Assembly: GCA_023392535.1 (NCBI GenBank)
Contig: JAEVYY010000008.1
Location: 1-64,000, forward strand
DNA: 64,000 bases
Direction: 5' to 3'
Origin: Bacillota bacterium
Lineage (GTDB): Bacteria; Bacillota; Clostridia; Lachnospirales; Lachnospiraceae
The notes beneath the pieces were generated by a model that did no database searches, was not told the DNA's origin, and saw nothing but the letters and a program-made list of their open reading frames with translations. Shown here one piece after another: positions 26,063 through 34,456 of this stretch (position 1 is the first letter of the stretch; the number at the start of each line of letters is the position of its first letter). Made by a program: the position numbers and the translations under genes.

Positions 26063-29000
26063 TTATGATATCTTAAATAAATGATCTACCATAAATTCCT
26101 TCTTATAGTAATCATTCAATAATTGATCCAGTGTATCATAATCTTGTAACGTTTTCGCAACAGCCAAATTGTTTATATTCGAAAATTTGCTTTCTTTGCT
26201 ATCTCTTGCAAGTTCACTTTTATGTATGGTACCGCTCTCTGTCAGTTGTTCATGTCCACCTTGTTCTTCGGTAATATAATACTGTACTTTTTCTCCGAAA
26301 AAGAGAACAAATGGTTTTAAAAAGAGCCTTCCATAGATTCCTCGCATTTCCTCTTTTCGATATTCCGCATTTTTTGTTTCTCCCTCTCTTGAAAAAACAT
26401 AATGAAGGCATACTTTGCACTTGGTATTTGTTCTATATTCTAAAACAGTACGGTCCTGCATTCTCTCTAACTCTGGAACCATATCAAGGAACTCCATAAA
26501 AAAAGGAAAATGTATTTGTTCTCTTAGAAAGGGTAGTAGCATTTCTCTTATAAAGATCTTATTTTCGGTAGTAAGACTATCATTGTTCTCGGAAAGATAC
26601 TTCAAATAGGCCAATCGACAAATTCTTCCTATCGAAATGCCTTCTTGCAATATTTTCGTAAAAAGCGAAAACACTTCCATATCCAGAATATTATCTTCTG
26701 TAAAATACTCATAGGCACATTTTGTCAGATACGCTAATTCAATATCGCCATCTGGCCCCAAGTGAACATATTGTTTAAAAATAGTACTTGCTTCCGGTAT
26801 AAAAATTCCACTATATAATACTTGTAGAATAATTCGTTCACAAAGTGCATAGGTATCTACATCAAATTCCGTGGCTGCTTTCCATATATCCCGAAGATTT
26901 TTTGTAGTTCCTTTATAATAAAGGATTAAATACTGCAATATAGCAGTATCATAGAGTTGATTGCTAAATGAAATAAAAGCCAACTTTTCTAAAAATTCGT
27001 CATATACGAACTCGTATCTGTCCAAAAGACGACTGCACAAATAAAATATACTCTTTTTCTGGATGCCCTCTATACCATACTCTTTTATCCATAAATGCGC
27101 TTTATCATACATCCCCCTTAGCACCATCGATTCAATAAATACTGCACGTTCAGACTCTATCATAGTAACTGGTCTTACCTTCAAAAGATATTCATCAAGT
27201 TCACGCATCAAATCATTGTCATTGTAATATTGTAAGAGTTTGAGACGAATTTCCCTTTTATACTCTTCTCTAACTTGCTCTGATACTACGATCCTTGAGT
27301 AAGATCTAAAATTTTGTTCCGTTATCAAAATATAGTCTTTGGTACTCTCACAAATAAAAATATCCATGCCTATAAAGTCTATCTCCAAATTTTGTATCGC
27401 ATAAACTATTTTTCTGGGCTGAAGATATTGAATCAGTTTATAGGACTCGTTTCTGGCATAGCGATTACCAAAACCATCCTGTAAAAAAATCTCATATCCA
27501 GTACCATAAATAGCCACTTGTGCTTTACCATCAACGACTGGATATCTGATCTCCCCCTTCAAGTTATCATGAATCACAACGACCTGTCGGATATTATCAT
27601 CTTCGATCACCACCTGGTGCAAGAATAGTAACGGCGCCAATAGTTTTGCAATCGGTTCGCTGATTTCATTTGGTTTAATCAATTCTGAATATAAAAAAGC
27701 AAGCTCGCTGTTAATATGAGCTTTCTGCAATTGATCCACTACAAAACTATCCATTTGTTCAGCATAAGAGCGTACCATTTCAGGACTCTTATCTTTATAA
27801 CGTAAAATATTGGCATATAAATATGCTTTTTTTTCATATGCAAGATTACATGCATATGCAAAATACATCATAACAATTCTGGGAATTTCTCCCTTATATT
27901 CATAGGGAATCGATAGCAAATAGTACTCATATAGTTTTGTAATTCTTAACTGATTTTCAACTCCAAGAGCATACCATTCATGATATTTATGCTCTGTTAT
28001 ATTTCCTTTGATTAAAAATTCACAGATTACTTGTATGGACTCAATATCATGTTTTAATTCATAACAATATACAAGAATTGTAAAAAGCCTGTCCGAGTAT
28101 TTCCTTACTCTGCTGATTAAATAATGGATCTGCGGAATCACTTCTGTATTAAGCAGGCCCTTTTTTCTTGCAAAATTCAGCACCTGCATTTCGAACTCGC
28201 CAAGACTCTTCAGCAAGGAAGGGTTGGCATTTATAAGATAGACCGCCTCAATATATAATACGGGACTACTATTTCTGTATTGGAATTGTTCTTCCAAAAA
28301 AATCCATTTTTTAGAAGGGCTTCTGCTGTATTCCTCCCTCAAAAACAATAACAGCCATGCTATCCTCCAGTTTCCCTGATGTCTTTTATAAATAGACTCT
28401 ATTTTTTCAGTATGTCTATTTACATATTCTTCATCACGGTTATAGAGCGTTTTTAAATACAGATAATAGCAGATGACTTCTGGCTCAAATGTATGATTTA
28501 CTAAAATTCCCTTCACGTGATCAAGTAACCATTTAGCCTCATTATACCGTTCTTGTGTAATGAGCAGTTGCGCCTGCATTAAACGATAAGCAGGATTTTT
28601 ATCATCATATTTGATTAACCGGGAAACAATTTGCTCAGTCTTTGCAATCCAGCTTTTAGTATCAATCTTTTTTATTCTAAATTCCAAATAATCTGTCATT
28701 AACAGGATATTTAATTCTTTTTGTAAATGAACCTTTTTTTCTGGAATTGATTGCGACACCAGTATCGGTACTGAGAAATTTCCATATGCATGTACAAACC
28801 GAATCCTACCGTAGTTTGTTCCTTTATGTAATTTTTCGCTGAACACATAAACATTCAATTCACAGTGATTTCCTAAGAAATCATCATCGGTCAAATATTC
28901 TTTTTCTGTGGATAGAAAATCTCCTTCTACAAAAATATGAAGAGCAACATAACCCCAGCCATTTTTCGTGATACTGATTCTTTCTTCTACCACATCCTCA

Positions 29001-29626
29001 GGATCAGACACTTTTACAATCTCTGTTTCCAATAAATACTCGATCTCTTGCTTCTTATGAACTCTGATCAAGAACTCTTCCATATTCTGCTCATTTCCAA
29101 AATCTTTGGCTAGTCCTTTATATATGCTAAAATATTGCTTTTCATTCCCTGATAGTATTTTCGTAAAATTGGAGGAATAGAATAACTGAACTGCCTCTTT
29201 CCAGTTACTCTTTGCCAGATTGGCAAAATGAAATAAATTCTTAATATCACCCAATGAAGTGGAAATTGAGGGATACACGATTGTAACAGCGAAGGGAATG
29301 TACGCTTCGCCTCTTTGTGATACGACGTTAATCTCTCCGGTCTGTATCTGCCCAACTTCCAATCCCTTTGCATTAAACTGATAGTTAATCGTACACATAT
29401 TACCTGCGAATGTATCTTTTTCAAAGGTCATGCGTTGATTCGCTGTAAAAATCTGTCCTGTATTTTCCCCATTACCTTGACTTAAAATCTCGAAAGAACC
29501 AGAAGCTGTCTCATCCTTTCTAATTACGATCTCTAATTTCGAACAAGAGAAATCGAGGGAAGCATTATCCATATCAAATTGCTCACTTAAATACTTTTCC
29601 ACAATTTTTTTCAAGTTAACCACCAT
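26063..29626 (-). CDS. Very large DUF5717-type protein with beta-sandwich and helical-repeat regions
   Basis: A 1187-residue cytoplasmic-looking protein without signal peptide or TM segment. Residues 30-125 and about 215-300 are two similar beta-rich domains, each ending in a G-x-I-x-V...G-E/N-x-x-(I/V)P-hydrophobic pattern (GEINVVSQRGEAYIPFAV and GRIRFVHAYGNFSVPILV). Residues 300-660 and 800-1187 are alpha-alpha repeats of TPR type. Residues 690-790 form a third beta region. I believe it is DUF5717. It heads the cassette and has a sigma-A promoter divergent from the GntR gene. No enzymatic motif is visible; it looks like a scaffold. Confidence 0.75.
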   Translation of the reverse strand: MVVNLKKIVEKYLSEQFDMDNASLDFSCSKLEIVIRKDETASGSFEILSQGNGENTGQIFTANQRMTFEKDTFAGNMCTINYQFNAKGLEVGQIQTGEINVVSQRGEAYIPFAVTIVYPSISTSLGDIKNLFHFANLAKSNWKEAVQLFYSSNFTKILSGNEKQYFSIYKGLAKDFGNEQNMEEFLIRVHKKQEIEYLLETEIVKVSDPEDVVEERISITKNGWGYVALHIFVEGDFLSTEKEYLTDDDFLGNHCELNVYVFSEKLHKGTNYGRIRFVHAYGNFSVPILVSQSIPEKKVHLQKELNILLMTDYLEFRIKKIDTKSWIAKTEQIVSRLIKYDDKNPAYRLMQAQLLITQERYNEAKWLLDHVKGILVNHTFEPEVICYYLYLKTLYNRDEEYVNRHTEKIESIYKRHQGNWRIAWLLLFLREEYSRSPSKKWIFLEEQFQYRNSSPVLYIEAVYLINANPSLLKSLGEFEMQVLNFARKKGLLNTEVIPQIHYLISRVRKYSDRLFTILVYCYELKHDIESIQVICEFLIKGNITEHKYHEWYALGVENQLRITKLYEYYLLSIPYEYKGEIPRIVMMYFAYACNLAYEKKAYLYANILRYKDKSPEMVRSYAEQMDSFVVDQLQKAHINSELAFLYSELIKPNEISEPIAKLLAPLLFLHQVVIEDDNIRQVVVIHDNLKGEIRYPVVDGKAQVAIYGTGYEIFLQDGFGNRYARNESYKLIQYLQPRKIVYAIQNLEIDFIGMDIFICESTKDYILITEQNFRSYSRIVVSEQVREEYKREIRLKLLQYYNDNDLMRELDEYLLKVRPVTMIESERAVFIESMVLRGMYDKAHLWIKEYGIEGIQKKSIFYLCSRLLDRYEFVYDEFLEKLAFISFSNQLYDTAILQYLILYYKGTTKNLRDIWKAATEFDVDTYALCERIILQVLYSGIFIPEASTIFKQYVHLGPDGDIELAYLTKCAYEYFTEDNILDMEVFSLFTKILQEGISIGRICRLAYLKYLSENNDSLTTENKIFIREMLLPFLREQIHFPFFMEFLDMVPELERMQDRTVLEYRTNTKCKVCLHYVFSREGETKNAEYRKEEMRGIYGRLFLKPFVLFFGEKVQYYITEEQGGHEQLTESGTIHKSELARDSKESKFSNINNLAVAKTLQDYDTLDQLLNDYYKKEFMVDHLFKIS

Positions 29627-29691
29627 CTTTTCCCTTAAATTACTATTTTTCCCCTAAATAATAATCCTTTATAACCTCATTATACTTCTAT

Positions 29692-29721
29692 ATTATAACA
29701 TTGCATTGTCTCTTTTAGCAA
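29692..29721 (-). promoter_or_regulatory. Promoter of the DUF5717 cassette
   Basis: Minus-strand TTGCTA (29716-29721), 18-bp spacer, TATAAT (29692-29697), about 60 bases before the start codon. Confidence 0.6.
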
Positions 29722-29740
29722 CCATCGTCAAAAACTAGAC

Positions 29741-29788
29741 TTGACTTTTTTTTAAATTAGTGTATTATTGTATTAATTGTATAATACA
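29741..29788 (+). promoter_or_regulatory. Promoter and YtrA-type operator of the GntR-ABC operon
   Basis: TTGACT (29741-29746), 16-bp spacer, TATTAT (29763-29768). The inverted repeat TGTATTAT (29761-29768) / ATAATACA (29781-29788) overlaps the -10 and downstream region, the form and place expected for autoregulation by a YtrA-type GntR repressor. Confidence 0.7.
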
Positions 29789-29830
29789 GATGTTGCTGTA
29801 TTTATTACGCAAATGGAAGGAGTTACTAAT

Positions 29831-30202
29831 ATGGCATGGAATTTAAATTCAGATCGCCCTATCTATGCTCAAATTGTAGAAATAATCCAAATGCAATTAG
29901 TCTCTGGCTATTATCGACCTGGTGATAAGCTTCCTAGTGTCCGGGAATTAGCTGCAGTTGCTTGTGTGAACCCAAATACAATGCAAAAGGCATTTTCAGA
30001 ATTAGAGCGAAGCGGATTAATTATTACACAAAGAACAAGTGGCAGATCAGTAACGGAGGATTATGAAATGATCAAAGAAGTTCAAAAAGATTTAGCCAAG
30101 ACCCAAATTAATATTTTTCTAAAGAAAATGACAGAACTTGGTTTTGAAAGAGAAGAAATTATGATGTTGCTGGAGAATGAAGCAAAGGAGGACAATCTAT
30201 GA
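29831..30202 (+). CDS. GntR-family regulator, YtrA type
   Basis: A 123-residue repressor: winged HTH of GntR type (PIYAQIVEIIQMQLVSGYYR, GDKLPSVRELA, VNPNTMQKAFSELERSGLI) followed only by a short helical dimerisation tail (about 80-123), as in the YtrA subfamily. The frame extends upstream to 29777, but ATG at 29831 has the SD GGAAGGAG. Its stop overlaps the ATG of the ABC ATPase (ATGA), so it is coupled to the exporter it most likely controls. In this family induction often follows cell-wall antibiotics; that is family knowledge, not seen here. Confidence 0.93.
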   Translation: MAWNLNSDRPIYAQIVEIIQMQLVSGYYRPGDKLPSVRELAAVACVNPNTMQKAFSELERSGLIITQRTSGRSVTEDYEMIKEVQKDLAKTQINIFLKKMTELGFEREEIMMLLENEAKEDNL

Positions 30203-30900
30203 GTCCATTATTAGAAACCGTTAATCTTACGAAAAATTATGAAAAACAGAAATATGCCATTCATAATATCACGCTCACACTAGGACGTGGACGCATTATC
30301 GGACTTTTAGGTCCTAACGGCAGTGGAAAAAGTACTTTTATTAAGATGATAAATGGTCTTCTCACTCCTTCATCTGGCACGATCCTTATTAATGGCTGTG
30401 TTCCCGGTATAGAAAGCAAAAAAAAGGTTTCTTATCTTCCGGAACGCACATATCTGCAAAATAATATGAAAGTATCCGAATTAATTGATTTTTTCTCGGA
30501 TTTTTACGAGGACTTTGCCAAAGACAAAGCATATGGTATGTTGATGTCACTCAATATCAATTCCGATGCAAAATTAATGACGTTATCAAAAGGAACAAAA
30601 GAAAAGATACAGCTTATTTTAGTCATGAGCCGTAATGCTGATCTTTATATTTTAGACGAACCAATCGCAGGTGTCGACCCAGCTGCCCGAGATTATATAT
30701 TAAAAACGATACTTTCTAATTATAATGAAAATGCAACAATTTTACTCTCTACACATCTGATTTCAGATATAGAAAATATCTTAGATGATGTTATTTTTAT
30801 ACAAGATGGTAAAATAAAAACGCAAACTACGGTCGAGGAAATTCGGATGAAATATGGGAAATCCGTTGACGCTTATTTTAGGGAGGTGTTTGCATGCTAA
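30199..30900 (+). CDS. ABC transporter ATP-binding protein (YtrB-like)
   Basis: A 233-residue single ABC domain: Walker A GPNGSGKSTFIKM (about 38-50), signature LSKGTKEKIQLILVMSR (the CcmA/YtrB form of LSGG), Walker B LYILDEPIAGVDP, H-loop STHLI. The deviant signature is typical of ABC-2 exporters for antibiotics or polymers. It overlaps the regulator by 4 bp and the membrane subunit by 7 bp. Confidence 0.94.
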   Translation: MSPLLETVNLTKNYEKQKYAIHNITLTLGRGRIIGLLGPNGSGKSTFIKMINGLLTPSSGTILINGCVPGIESKKKVSYLPERTYLQNNMKVSELIDFFSDFYEDFAKDKAYGMLMSLNINSDAKLMTLSKGTKEKIQLILVMSRNADLYILDEPIAGVDPAARDYILKTILSNYNENATILLSTHLISDIENILDDVIFIQDGKIKTQTTVEEIRMKYGKSVDAYFREVFAC

Positions 30901-31709
30901 CGAAATTGCTGAAATATGAATGGAAAGCTTCCTATAAAATTGTGACACTTATGAATCTGTTTATCATAGTTTCAACAGCCATTGGCATCCTGACCCTAAT
31001 CACTCAAGTATGGAATACGGAATCCAAAAGCATCTCTTCCATGGGTGCATTGTTGTTTGTTTTTTATTTCTTATCGATCGCACTTGTTTCTGTTACTGCT
31101 ACTATTTATGTGGCTGTCAGATTCTATCGGGGTATGTATACAGACGAGGGGTATCTTATGCACACTCTTCCCGTGACAAAAAATCAATTATTATTAAGCA
31201 GAACCATCATCGGAACCGTCCATATTGCAGTAACCTCTATTGTTATTTCCTTTAGCATGCTTCTATTATTTTATTTTTTGGCAACAAGATTAGATCCCGC
31301 AGCCAGGTCGGCAATTGCATTTGAATTGAATACAGGGGATTTATCAGAACTGATTTCTATTTTTGCAACCAATAAAGTTATGAAAATTAGTTTGATTATT
31401 TTTTATTTTGTAATGTGCGCCATAGATTCTGTACTCCTATGTTTTGCTTCCATATCATTAGGACAATTGTTCACCAAGCACAAAATAATTAGTTCTATTA
31501 TCTGTTATATTGGATTTTATACGATTTTACAAATAGCCTCATCTTTTGTGATACTTCCTTTCACAGGGTTGACGCTTATGAACAAAATTCCATTATCTAC
31601 GATATTAGATATTGGTTTAATTGTGGAAACAGCACTGATTATTATTTGCAATGTAATCTTTTATTTTATCAGCTACTACATCCTTAATAAAAAATTAAAT
31701 TTAGACTAA
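30894..31709 (+). CDS. ABC-2 type membrane subunit
   Basis: A 271-residue membrane protein with six hydrophobic segments (about 18-38, 52-75, 105-130, 165-190, 195-220, 238-262). It overlaps the ATPase gene, with which it should form an exporter. SD GGGAGG lies inside the ATPase gene. The substrate is unknown; by analogy with YtrA-linked systems a role in cell-envelope stress is possible. Confidence 0.88.
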   Translation: MLTKLLKYEWKASYKIVTLMNLFIIVSTAIGILTLITQVWNTESKSISSMGALLFVFYFLSIALVSVTATIYVAVRFYRGMYTDEGYLMHTLPVTKNQLLLSRTIIGTVHIAVTSIVISFSMLLLFYFLATRLDPAARSAIAFELNTGDLSELISIFATNKVMKISLIIFYFVMCAIDSVLLCFASISLGQLFTKHKIISSIICYIGFYTILQIASSFVILPFTGLTLMNKIPLSTILDIGLIVETALIIICNVIFYFISYYILNKKLNLD

Positions 31710-31734
31710 GTAAGTTTTATTTATACAAATAATC

Positions 31735-31763
31735 AACACATTCATTTACCTTTGCATATATTA
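31735..31763 (+). promoter_or_regulatory. Sigma-K-like promoter of sleC
   Basis: AACA (31735-31738), 16-bp spacer, CATATATTA (31755-31763) fits the mother-cell sigma-K consensus mACm-N16/17-CATAnnnTA. The predicted start near 31770 leaves a leader that includes the SD (GAGG, 31782-31785). An alternative sigma-A pair TTGCAT-N15-TATAAT (31773-31778) would start almost on the SD, which makes it less likely. Confidence 0.5.
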
Positions 31764-31792
31764 TGTTAAACATATAATGCAGAGGTATTTTT

Positions 31793-32482
31793 ATGCCAGC
31801 GTCTTTACGCAGTACACAAAATAATACAACTCTACCCAGCACCGGTATGCTTGAAATAAATGTGGCATCTTCTCTTGGTCTCTTTCCTGTTAAAAATGCA
31901 AAAATCAGCATATCAATAACATCGCAGCCAGATGCTATAATTGAAGAGATCACTACCAATGAATCAGGTAAGTCTGAAGTAATAGACCTTCCTACTCCAC
32001 CAATAGACTATAGTCTGGAGCCGTCTGATGTACGCCCATATTCTGAATATAATATAAAAGTTGAATCCACTGGATACGAACCGGTATTGGTCTCGGGTAC
32101 TCAATTGCTCGCAGATACATTAGCACTACAGCCAATCTCCATGATTCCCAGGGAAACGGAAGAAACGCCAGAAGAAGTAGTTATTATACCGGATCATACC
32201 CTATACGGAGACTTCCCCCCAAAGATTCCAGAAGCAGAAATAAAACCTATGGATGAGAGTGGGGAAATCGTTTTAAGTCGTATCGTTATTCCCGAATACA
32301 TTATTGTTCACGATGGTGTCCCAGACAATAGCAACGCACCAGAATACTATGTTCCATATAAAGATTACATTAAAAACGTGGTATCCTGCGAAATTTATCC
32401 TACCTGGCCAGATGAGACCATCTATGCAAATACACTTGCCATTCTGTCTTTTACAATGAACCGCGTCTATACCGAGTGGTAG
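31793..32482 (+). CDS. sleC: Spore cortex-lytic enzyme SleC, N-terminal part, interrupted by a mobile element
   Basis: This is the first 229 codons of a SleC-like gene. Residues 18-115 form the N-terminal prosequence domain, a transthyretin/carboxypeptidase-regulatory-like beta fold (GMLEINVASSLGLFPV, NESGK, DYSLEPSDVRPYSEYNI, GTQLLAD). IVIPEYIIVHDGVP (164-177) is where the mature enzyme begins in clostridial SleC by analogy. There is no signal peptide, as for a mother-cell-made spore protein. The frame stops at TAG (32480-32482), formed by the junction with the inserted element; the missing C-terminal part starts at 35041. In this state the product would lack its SpoIID-like and peptidoglycan-binding domains and should be inactive. 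Confidence 0.85.
   Translation: MPASLRSTQNNTTLPSTGMLEINVASSLGLFPVKNAKISISITSQPDAIIEEITTNESGKSEVIDLPTPPIDYSLEPSDVRPYSEYNIKVESTGYEPVLVSGTQLLADTLALQPISMIPRETEETPEEVVIIPDHTLYGDFPPKIPEAEIKPMDESGEIVLSRIVIPEYIIVHDGVPDNSNAPEYYVPYKDYIKNVVSCEIYPTWPDETIYANTLAILSFTMNRVYTEW
32479..32481. other. Left attachment core of the element in sleC
   Basis: GTA at 32479-32481 matches GTA at 35038-35040. Joining the outer flanks at this trinucleotide restores codon TAC and an intact frame (…TEW-YRNKGY…). The rebuilt host site has an imperfect inverted repeat TATACCG-N8-CGGAATA around the core, as expected for a serine-recombinase attB. Confidence 0.75.
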
Positions 32483-32497
32483 GGGAATCTATAGCTT

Positions 32498-34117
32498 TTA
32501 ATGGTAAAAATCTTCCATAGGAATTTTAAATTTAATATAGATACTATCTCTTTTTACCTCTATCCTCTCGATTATCTTCTCAAGAATAATTTTTTTCTGG
32601 TGAACATTCGCAAGTTCAAATTCATATTTCCAATCAGGCATCATGTTACTTAGTTCTTTTAAATTCTGGTACTGAACTTTGCATTTGTTCCAATTATTCT
32701 TATTTTCTTTATACCTGCTTTTTATCTCATATAGTGTCTTCTCCTTATTCTCTAATAGGAAAGAAAGTTTTTGTGGCGTAAAAAGACTGTCTCCTCGTAA
32801 AGCAACTGGTATTTGGGATTCTAATGTGCAGATATCACTTTTTACTTCCCTCTCTTCTTTCTGAATCTTATCTAATTCTTTTCTATACTTTTTTTCTTTA
32901 TTTTCCTGTACCTCCAATATATCTCGAAAAATATCTTTACTTTGCAAGCCTCCTATAAAATGTCCTGCAACTTCAAAAACAATAGCGTCTATCTCTTCCT
33001 GCCTGTATAACAGATTTCCTTCACATTTAAGGGAAGCATTACTTTTTTGTATGCATCGATATCTACCACATATCTTTTTTACGGTTGAACCATCTCTTCT
33101 GTTCCATGAATCATAACGACTTCCATTGGTCAACTTTGCTCCACAATACCCGCAATAGGCGATTCCCAAAAGTGGCAGTTTACCCGTCGTAGTCACTGGG
33201 TTGTTACTCACTCTTTCTTGTCTACTATTATTACCAGCCTTTCTTAATTCACGTTTGTGCTGTACTTCCTTCCATGTTTTTTGGGGAACAATGACCAGTT
33301 CTTTTAATTGATGATCTGAATAGGTCCATTCCTGAGGTGGCATTCTTACATAGCTCCCATGATTTTCTCTCCTTCCATAGGCTAAATATCCCATATAAAT
33401 CGGATTTTTCAACATATTGGAGACGGTTCCGGATTTCCATTCTCCCCCTCTAATTGCGGGTATTTCTCTACTATTAAGCTGTTTTGCAATAGCAAATGCC
33501 CCTATATCTTCTTCTACCGCCAATCGGTAGATTTCCCTTACTATTTCTGCCTCGTCTTCTTTTATGATTAGTTTCATCAATGCTCTCCCATGGTTACTTA
33601 TTTCACCAGATAAAACAAGTCTATACCCAAAAGGAGCATTACCTCCAACAAATTTTCCACTTCTGACCATGTCTGTTTGTGCTGCTTTTACACGCATACC
33701 TATTTTACGGCTTTCACCTTCTGCCTGCCAAAACCTAATATAATTCATCAATTTATCAATATGCTCTTCTGTTTTTAATGGTCCTTCATTTACTGACCAA
33801 ATTTCAATGCCCAAGTTATTCAGCTGGGCTACATATGCAGGAATTTCGTCTTCTTTACGTCCTATTCGATCTGACATATATACCACTAAAATATCAAATT
33901 TTTTCTTTTGAGCGTCCTGCATGATCTCCATCAAAACATCTCGCTCTTTTACAGGTACCTTAAATCCTGAAATAGCTTTCTCTACATACTCATACTCTAA
34001 AAACCAGTCTTTAAATTTCTCTATAAATTTTTTGCATTCTGCCCTTTGCATGGGAATATCATCTCCGTGAAGCTGTTGTTTGGATGATACTCTATATAAA
34101 CACCTCACTTTTTTCAT
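32498..34117 (-). CDS. Large serine recombinase
   Basis: A 539-residue recombinase. Residues 1-150 are the resolvase catalytic domain: CLYRVSSKQQ with nucleophile Ser11 (or 12), VYMSDRIGRKEDE, and the arginines around it. About 155-280 is the Recombinase domain (GYRLVLSGE, EIVREIYRL, IPAIRGGEWKSGTVSNMLKNP). About 310-370 is a zinc ribbon (YCGYCGAKL...CGRYRC), followed by a coiled coil (385-470) that in this class controls integration against excision. It should catalyse both insertion into and excision from sleC. Its ATG overlaps the stop of the preceding 75-codon ORF (ATGA). Confidence 0.95.
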   Translation of the reverse strand: MKKVRCLYRVSSKQQLHGDDIPMQRAECKKFIEKFKDWFLEYEYVEKAISGFKVPVKERDVLMEIMQDAQKKKFDILVVYMSDRIGRKEDEIPAYVAQLNNLGIEIWSVNEGPLKTEEHIDKLMNYIRFWQAEGESRKIGMRVKAAQTDMVRSGKFVGGNAPFGYRLVLSGEISNHGRALMKLIIKEDEAEIVREIYRLAVEEDIGAFAIAKQLNSREIPAIRGGEWKSGTVSNMLKNPIYMGYLAYGRRENHGSYVRMPPQEWTYSDHQLKELVIVPQKTWKEVQHKRELRKAGNNSRQERVSNNPVTTTGKLPLLGIAYCGYCGAKLTNGSRYDSWNRRDGSTVKKICGRYRCIQKSNASLKCEGNLLYRQEEIDAIVFEVAGHFIGGLQSKDIFRDILEVQENKEKKYRKELDKIQKEEREVKSDICTLESQIPVALRGDSLFTPQKLSFLLENKEKTLYEIKSRYKENKNNWNKCKVQYQNLKELSNMMPDWKYEFELANVHQKKIILEKIIERIEVKRDSIYIKFKIPMEDFYH

Positions 34118-34341
34118 AGAATCGTATCTCCCCTATTCGTTAACTCGTTTAAAGAGAGTGTTCTTTCAATATAATTATTTTTTAATATGGAGGTTATTTC
34201 TTTCTCTACCTTATTACTATTTACCGAATCAGTAAACACAACCTTGATTTTATATTTAGAGGGATTCGTTAGAACGTATCGATAGGATCCATCTTTCTCT
34301 GAAATCAGCTTTTTATCAAAATTTATCATGGTATCCGCCAT
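34114..34341 (-). CDS. Small accessory ORF coupled to the recombinase
   Basis: A 75-residue ORF overlapping the recombinase start by 4 bp, with SD AAAAGGG. Core YKIKVVFTDSVNSNKVEKEITSILKNNYIERTL is loosely like the small TnpW-type ORFs that precede serine recombinases in clostridial transposons (short beta strands then a helix), but the match is by eye only. Coupling suggests a partner of the recombinase, possibly a directionality or regulatory factor. Alternatively it is a translation-initiation leader. Confidence 0.6.
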   Translation of the reverse strand: MADTMINFDKKLISEKDGSYRYVLTNPSKYKIKVVFTDSVNSNKVEKEITSILKNNYIERTLSLNELTNRGDTIL

Positions 34342-34364
34342 ATACCCTTTTGCTCTTTTACTTC

Positions 34365-34393
34365 AGATTATGTATTTTATTTCCTTGATATTC
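34365..34393 (-). promoter_or_regulatory. Sigma-E-like promoter of the recombinase operon
   Basis: Minus-strand GAATATC (34387-34393), 14-bp spacer, CATAATCT (34365-34372) resembles the sporulation sigma-E pattern KMATATT-N14-CATACAHT (first box 6 of 7, second 5 of 8). No good sigma-A pair was found at this place, and the implied start (near 34357) fits the SD and ATG. Confidence 0.4.
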
Positions 34394-34403
34394 ATACAGG
34401 TAT

Positions 34404-34434
34404 AAAAAAGAACGGTGCATTCCATGCATCGCTC
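34404..34434 (-). terminator. Terminator of the zinc-ribbon gene
   Basis: An 11-bp imperfect stem (34410-34420 with 34424-34434; one mismatch and one G-U) with a 3-nt loop, followed on the minus strand by six Ts. It separates the zinc-ribbon gene from the recombinase operon. Confidence 0.75.
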
Positions 34435-34456
34435 TCAAAATAGTATCCTTTATATG

